Assembly: GCF_038725785.1 (NCBI RefSeq)
Contig: NZ_CP109796.1
Coordinates: 3,100,001-3,164,000, forward strand
Source of the DNA: Termitidicoccus mucosus
GTDB lineage: Bacteria > Verrucomicrobiota > Verrucomicrobiia > Opitutales > Opitutaceae
DNA length: 64,000 nucleotides
Direction: 5' to 3'
Position numbers and translations under genes: made by a program. The notes beneath the pieces are model-generated. The model saw only the letters and a program-made list of their open reading frames with translations, was not told the DNA's origin and searched no databases. Shown here piece by piece: positions 60,693-64,000 of this stretch. How positions within the stretch are numbered: the stretch's first letter is position 1; each line of letters begins with the position of its first letter.

Positions 60693-61091
60693 ATGCCCGC
60701 CACCGCCGGACTCGCCCGCATTTATCAAAAGCAGTCGATCCTGACCGCCAGCCCCGGACAACTCGTCCTCATGCTTTACGACGGCGCCCTGCGCTTCATG
60801 GCCCAGGCCCGCGAGGCCTTCAGCCTGCCGCGCGAAGACCTGCGCCGCATCGAGCACATCAATTCCGCGCTGCTGCGCAGCCAGGCCATCCTGGAGGAAT
60901 TGCGCTCCAACCTCGACCTCGAACGCGGCGGCGAGTTTGCCGCCAATCTTTCCCGTCTCTACGATTATTACATCCGCCGCCTGCACGAGGCCAACCTGCG
61001 CAAGGAGGAGACCCCCGTGATCGAAATCGAAAAATTCGTCCGCGACCTGCGAGACGCGTGGGCGGAGATGCTTCGCACCGTCTCCGCGTGA
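60693..61091 (+). CDS. fliS: Flagellin export chaperone FliS
   Basis: 132 aa from the ATG at 60693. FliS hallmarks: IYQKQSILTASPGQLVLMLY near the N-terminus, DGALRFMAQAREAF, and later YDYYIRRLHEANLRKEETPV. It binds the flagellin C-terminal helix in the cytoplasm and may also interact with FliW. It lies between the FlgM-like gene and the fliT-like gene. Confidence 0.95.
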   Translation: MPATAGLARIYQKQSILTASPGQLVLMLYDGALRFMAQAREAFSLPREDLRRIEHINSALLRSQAILEELRSNLDLERGGEFAANLSRLYDYYIRRLHEANLRKEETPVIEIEKFVRDLRDAWAEMLRTVSA

Positions 61092-61099
61092 TTTTTCCC

Positions 61100-61441
61100 A
61101 TGAGTGCGCCCGCAACCGCGTTCCGATTGATCCAGGCGCTGGAGGATCTCGCTTCCGAGGAGGACGCGGCCTTTGCCGCGAACGACTGGACCGGATTGCA
61201 TGACATACTCGACCGCAAGCAGGTCGTGCTTGACGGGCTGATGGCGCACGTCGTCCATCACCAAAACCTGATCAGCAACGTGAAGCTCCGCGCGCGCGTG
61301 GCGGCGCTGCGGCAGCAGCACGCCTCACGCAACCGCCGGCTCGACGAGATCGCCAACCATGAGAGGCAGGAGCTGTCCAGGCTCGATCAAACGCGCCGGA
61401 ACCTGATCAAGGTGCGGGATGCCTATATTAATTCTGAGTAG
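61100..61441 (+). CDS. FliT-like chaperone
   Basis: 113 aa from the ATG at 61100, 8 nt after fliS. All-helical and charged (RLIQALEDLASEEDAAFAAN; DWTGLHDILDRKQVVLDGLM), with a Gln/Arg-rich C-terminus. The size, composition and place after fliS suggest the FliT role (chaperone for FliD); sequence identity in this family is too low to be sure. A FlgN-like fold is also possible. Confidence 0.65.
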   Translation: MSAPATAFRLIQALEDLASEEDAAFAANDWTGLHDILDRKQVVLDGLMAHVVHHQNLISNVKLRARVAALRQQHASRNRRLDEIANHERQELSRLDQTRRNLIKVRDAYINSE

Positions 61442-61542
61442 CGGGTTTTAAAGGCTGTCGCCGCCGGGTTTTTCCCGTGGAGGGACGGGCTCCATTTTGC
61501 CGCCGGCCCCGGTTCAATTCAAAATGTCCCCGCGCGCCGTCT

Positions 61543-62076
61543 TCAGGATGTCTCGACCACCGCCGCGTCCGGGCGGGGCTGGGCGGCGAGTTCCGCGACT
61601 TGGTGCAACGCATCCGGCGCGACCACGCGGTCGATGTCGAGCAGCGTTTTCACCACCTGTTTCACCTTCGCCAGACCGAGCAGGTAGCTCGTGTCGACCC
61701 GCGTGCCGAAATCCGGCGTCGGCTCGATTTCACCGGCGGAAAGATTCACCACCTCCTCGACACTGTCCACGATCAGGCCCATCTGCACGACGGGACCCTG
61801 CTGGATTTTCACCTGCACCACGACGATGCAGGTGCGGTCGGCCAGCTCCGCCTTGAGCCCGAATTTCAGGCGCAGGTCCACGACCGGGATGATGCGCCCG
61901 CGCAGGTTGATGATGCCCTTCACATACTCCGGCATCTGGGGCACCGGCGTGATTTTCTGGAGGCGGATGATCTCCCGCACCTTGAGGACGGCGATCCCGT
62001 AGGACTCGTTGTCAAGAACGACGGTCAGGTATTTGCCGGCGAGGCTGGCGGTGTTTTCGAGGACGGGCTTGCTCAT
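61543..62076 (-). CDS. cheW: Chemotaxis coupling protein CheW
   Basis: 177 aa. Two SH3-like subdomains: YLTVVLDNESYGIAVLKVRE, MPEYVKGIINLRGRIIPVVD (about 48-67) and MGLIVDSVEEVVNLSAGEIE (about 98-117). It has a short C-terminal Ala/Pro tail. CheW bridges receptors and CheA. Divergent from cheA, with a sigma-28-type promoter of its own. Confidence 0.96.
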   Translation of the reverse strand: MSKPVLENTASLAGKYLTVVLDNESYGIAVLKVREIIRLQKITPVPQMPEYVKGIINLRGRIIPVVDLRLKFGLKAELADRTCIVVVQVKIQQGPVVQMGLIVDSVEEVVNLSAGEIEPTPDFGTRVDTSYLLGLAKVKQVVKTLLDIDRVVAPDALHQVAELAAQPRPDAAVVETS

Positions 62077-62102
62077 GGTGCACGCATGCGGGCTGCAAGG
62101 TC

Positions 62103-62129
62103 TTATCGGGCGTTTTCAACCCGGCTTTA
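62103..62129 (-). promoter_or_regulatory. Sigma-28-type promoter of cheW
   Basis: On the minus strand TAAAGCCG (62129-62122), 11 nt, CCCGATAA (62110-62103). The -10 matches GCCGATAA at 7 of 8 positions and the spacing is exact. Confidence 0.65.
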
Positions 62130-62143
62130 GCCGCTTCTTCCCT

Positions 62144-62170
62144 TAAAGTTTCGGCTGCGATGGCCGAAAC
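62144..62170 (+). promoter_or_regulatory. Sigma-28-type promoter of cheA
   Basis: TAAAGTTT (62144-62151) is a perfect -35; 11 nt later GCCGAAAC (62163-62170) matches 6 of 8 positions of the -10. The cheA ATG is 15 nt beyond, the same distance as at cheR. Confidence 0.7.
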
Positions 62171-62185
62171 ATAAATGCAGGTGAT

Positions 62186-64000
62186 ATGTCATTCAACTCC
62201 CGCGCCTCCTCCATGTCCTTGCCTCCAGAAAAAAGCTCCCTTTTCGAGGACACCAGCAACCGCCTGGCCGGCGAGTCGATCCTTGCCCGCGCGGGCAGCG
62301 ACGAAGGGCTGATCCCATCCTACAGCCTGTCGGCGGAACTGCTTGAGATCGTGGCCGGCATGCCGGCGGTCGAAAAGCCGCTGCGGGAACTGCAGGCCGC
62401 CCTGGGCAAACTGCTGGACGAGGCCAGGCCCTTCGACGAGGTGACGCTCGGCCACCTGCGGCGCGTGGCGGAGTGGCTGCCGTCGGTGCTGGAGGGCGGC
62501 GCGGAGGCCGCGCCCTCTCCCGCCATGCCCGCACCGCAGGAAACCCCGGCGGGAGGCACGCCGCCCGGCGCCCCTGCGGACGATCACGACGCCCAGCGCC
62601 CGGAGGCATGCGACACGCCGTTGCATATCGACTTGGAGGAAAACGGCGAATTGCTGGCCGAGTTTCATGCGGAAGCACTGGATCACCTGATGCAAATCGA
62701 GGCGTCCTTGCTCACGCTCGATTCCGCGCCCCAGGACCGCCCGGCCCTCGACAGCCTGTTTCGCTCGTTCCACACCATCAAGGGCGTGTCGGGCTTTCTC
62801 CACCTCACGCCGATGCACACGCTCACGCACGAGGTCGAGTCGCTGCTGGACTTGATCCGCATGGGCAAACGCAGGCTGACGCCGACCATCATCACGGAAA
62901 TCCTGCGCAGCCGCGACGCGGTGCAGGGCATGGTGCGGCAAATCGCGATCGCGCTCGAGCAGGGCCGCGTGTCCACCGAGATCGTGAAAGTCTCGCACCT
63001 GATCGGCGCCGTGCGTCGCCTGGCCTCGGGCGCGGAGGATGCCGGGCCGGCCGACGCCGGGCAGAAACCGAAGCCCGACGAGAACGCATCCGCATCCGCC
63101 GCCGAACCCGCCGCCGCGGATGCGGGCGGCCGTTCCGGCTCCGCCTCGGGCGCGGCCTCCACCGTCCGGGTAAACACGGAGAAACTCGACGCGCTGATGG
63201 ACGTCGTGGGCGAGTTGGTGATCGTGCAAAGCCAGTTGCAGGAATCGTCGCGCGCATTCGGCGAGGACGGCTCGCCGCTGGCGCGAAACCTCGGCCAGCT
63301 CCACCGCATCACCAAGGACATCCAGGAAACCGTCATGTCGTTGCGCATGGTGCCGGTGAAGCCGATGTTCCAGCGCATGGGCCGGCTGGTGCGCGACCTG
63401 TGCCGCGCCTGCGACAAGCGCGCCCGTTTCGTCACCAGCGGCGAGGAGACCGAAATCGACCGCACCGTGGTGGAGGAAATCACCGATCCGCTCGTGCACA
63501 TGGTGCGCAACGCGCTCGACCACGGGCTGGAGCCGGAAGCCGGGCGGGTGGCGGCGGGCAAGGACCCGACCGGCACGCTCACGCTCGAGGCCTACCACGA
63601 GGGCAGCAGCTTGGTCATCGAGTTGCAGGACGACGGCCGGGGCATCGACCCGGAAAAGATCCTGGCCAAGGCCAAGGCGAAAGGTCTGGTGGCGGAGGGC
63701 GCGACCCTGGCCAGGGAGGAAATCATCAACCTGATCTTCCACGCGGGCTTCTCGACCGCGGAAAAAGTGACTTCGGTCTCGGGACGCGGCGTGGGCATGG
63801 ATGTCGTGAAGCGCAACATCGAAAAACTGCGCGGCACGATCCAGATCGAGTCCGAGGTCGGGCGCGGCTCCACCTTCCGCGTCCGCCTGCCTCTGACCAC
63901 GGCGATCATCGACGGGCTTCTGGTGCGGGTCGGCGCCGACCATTTCATCCTGCCGAGCACGATGGTGCAGATGGCGCTGCGTCCGTCGCGCTCGGCGTTG
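62186..64000 (+). CDS. cheA: Chemotaxis histidine kinase CheA, partial (3' end beyond window)
   Basis: 605 residues are visible from the ATG at 62186; the gene runs off the window. An unusual N-terminal extension (about 1-150; helical, then Pro/Ala-rich) precedes the HPt domain with phospho-site H196 in SLFRSFHTIKGVSGF. An Ala-rich linker (about 280-325) takes the place of a clear P2 domain. The dimerisation helices (VNTEKLDALMDVVGELVIVQ) are followed by the kinase core: N box HMVRNALDHGLEP, G1 DDGRGIDP, G2 GRGVGMDVVK. The start of the CheW-like P5 domain (TAIIDGLLVRVGADHFILP) is present. It phosphorylates CheB and CheY; cheY is not in the window. Confidence 0.95.
   Translation, partial: MSFNSRASSMSLPPEKSSLFEDTSNRLAGESILARAGSDEGLIPSYSLSAELLEIVAGMPAVEKPLRELQAALGKLLDEARPFDEVTLGHLRRVAEWLPSVLEGGAEAAPSPAMPAPQETPAGGTPPGAPADDHDAQRPEACDTPLHIDLEENGELLAEFHAEALDHLMQIEASLLTLDSAPQDRPALDSLFRSFHTIKGVSGFLHLTPMHTLTHEVESLLDLIRMGKRRLTPTIITEILRSRDAVQGMVRQIAIALEQGRVSTEIVKVSHLIGAVRRLASGAEDAGPADAGQKPKPDENASASAAEPAAADAGGRSGSASGAASTVRVNTEKLDALMDVVGELVIVQSQLQESSRAFGEDGSPLARNLGQLHRITKDIQETVMSLRMVPVKPMFQRMGRLVRDLCRACDKRARFVTSGEETEIDRTVVEEITDPLVHMVRNALDHGLEPEAGRVAAGKDPTGTLTLEAYHEGSSLVIELQDDGRGIDPEKILAKAKAKGLVAEGATLAREEIINLIFHAGFSTAEKVTSVSGRGVGMDVVKRNIEKLRGTIQIESEVGRGSTFRVRLPLTTAIIDGLLVRVGADHFILPSTMVQMALRPSRSAL

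Noticed and set aside
1-64000. tRNA, rRNA, prophage or IS transposase genes
   Set aside because: No cloverleaf, rRNA-like stretch, integrase or transposase motif was found on either strand.

Overview
The window is one long motility and chemotaxis region from a high-GC, Gram-negative, flagellated bacterium. L-ring and P-ring genes (flgH, flgI, flgA) and outer-membrane-type signals indicate a diderm. The gene order, the GC-rich coding with AT-rich gaps, and the dispersed palindromic repeats resembling those of Opitutales genomes suggest a Verrucomicrobiota (Opitutaceae-like) host. That placement is inference; no rRNA or tRNA gene is visible to test it.

Layout. 0-3 kb: repeat-rich intergenic DNA, a small hypothetical gene and a sigma-54-dependent NtrC-type regulator. 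3.1-4.7 kb: a chemoreceptor with a c-type-haem-binding sensor domain. 4.9-13.9 kb (minus): operon flgF-flgG-flgA-flgH-flgI-flgJ-flgN-flgK-flgL-fliW-csrA-flagellin-like, preceded by a sigma-54-type promoter. 14.3-36.4 kb (minus): a ~22 kb operon flgB-flgC-fliE-fliF-fliG-fliH-fliI-fliJ-motE-like-fliK-flgD-flgE-fliL-fliM-fliN-fliO-fliP-fliQ-fliR-flhB-flhA-flhF-small membrane ORF-fliA-motA-motB-Cys-rich ORF, also preceded by a sigma-54-type promoter. 36.6-39.1 kb (plus): cheR-cheB-cheD. 39.1-42 kb: hypothetical gene, soluble histidine kinase, TonB-C protein. 42-55 kb: glycan-modification island (two GT41-like TPR transferases, a Maf/DUF115 protein, a GT-B-like protein, a UGM-like flavoprotein, a TPR-acetyltransferase fusion, a CgeB-like double transferase). 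55.6-61.4 kb: two flagellins, fliD, a lipoprotein, a FlgM-like candidate, fliS, a fliT-like gene. 61.5-64 kb: divergent cheW and cheA (cheA runs off the end).

Regulatory logic read from the sequence: sigma-54 sites precede both rod/hook operons; sigma-28 (FliA)-type sites precede cheW, cheA and fliD, with weaker ones before flagellin 2 and cheRBD. Both flagellin leaders carry a hairpin presenting ACGGA in the loop, followed 18-20 nt later by AAGGA at the Shine-Dalgarno site. That is the expected two-site CsrA target, matching the fliW-csrA pair in the window.

Integrity: three export/hook/switch genes are damaged in this sequence. flgE has a 134/135-bp tandem duplication with a 1-nt loss, fliM/fliN have a ~320-340-bp tandem duplication with one copy decayed, and fliR lacks its 3' third. 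The ORF between flhF and fliA also looks frameshifted. Because every other flagellar gene is intact, assembly error must be separated from real decay or phase variation. No cheY, cheZ, flhG, rpoN, tRNA, rRNA, CRISPR, phage or IS transposase gene was seen.
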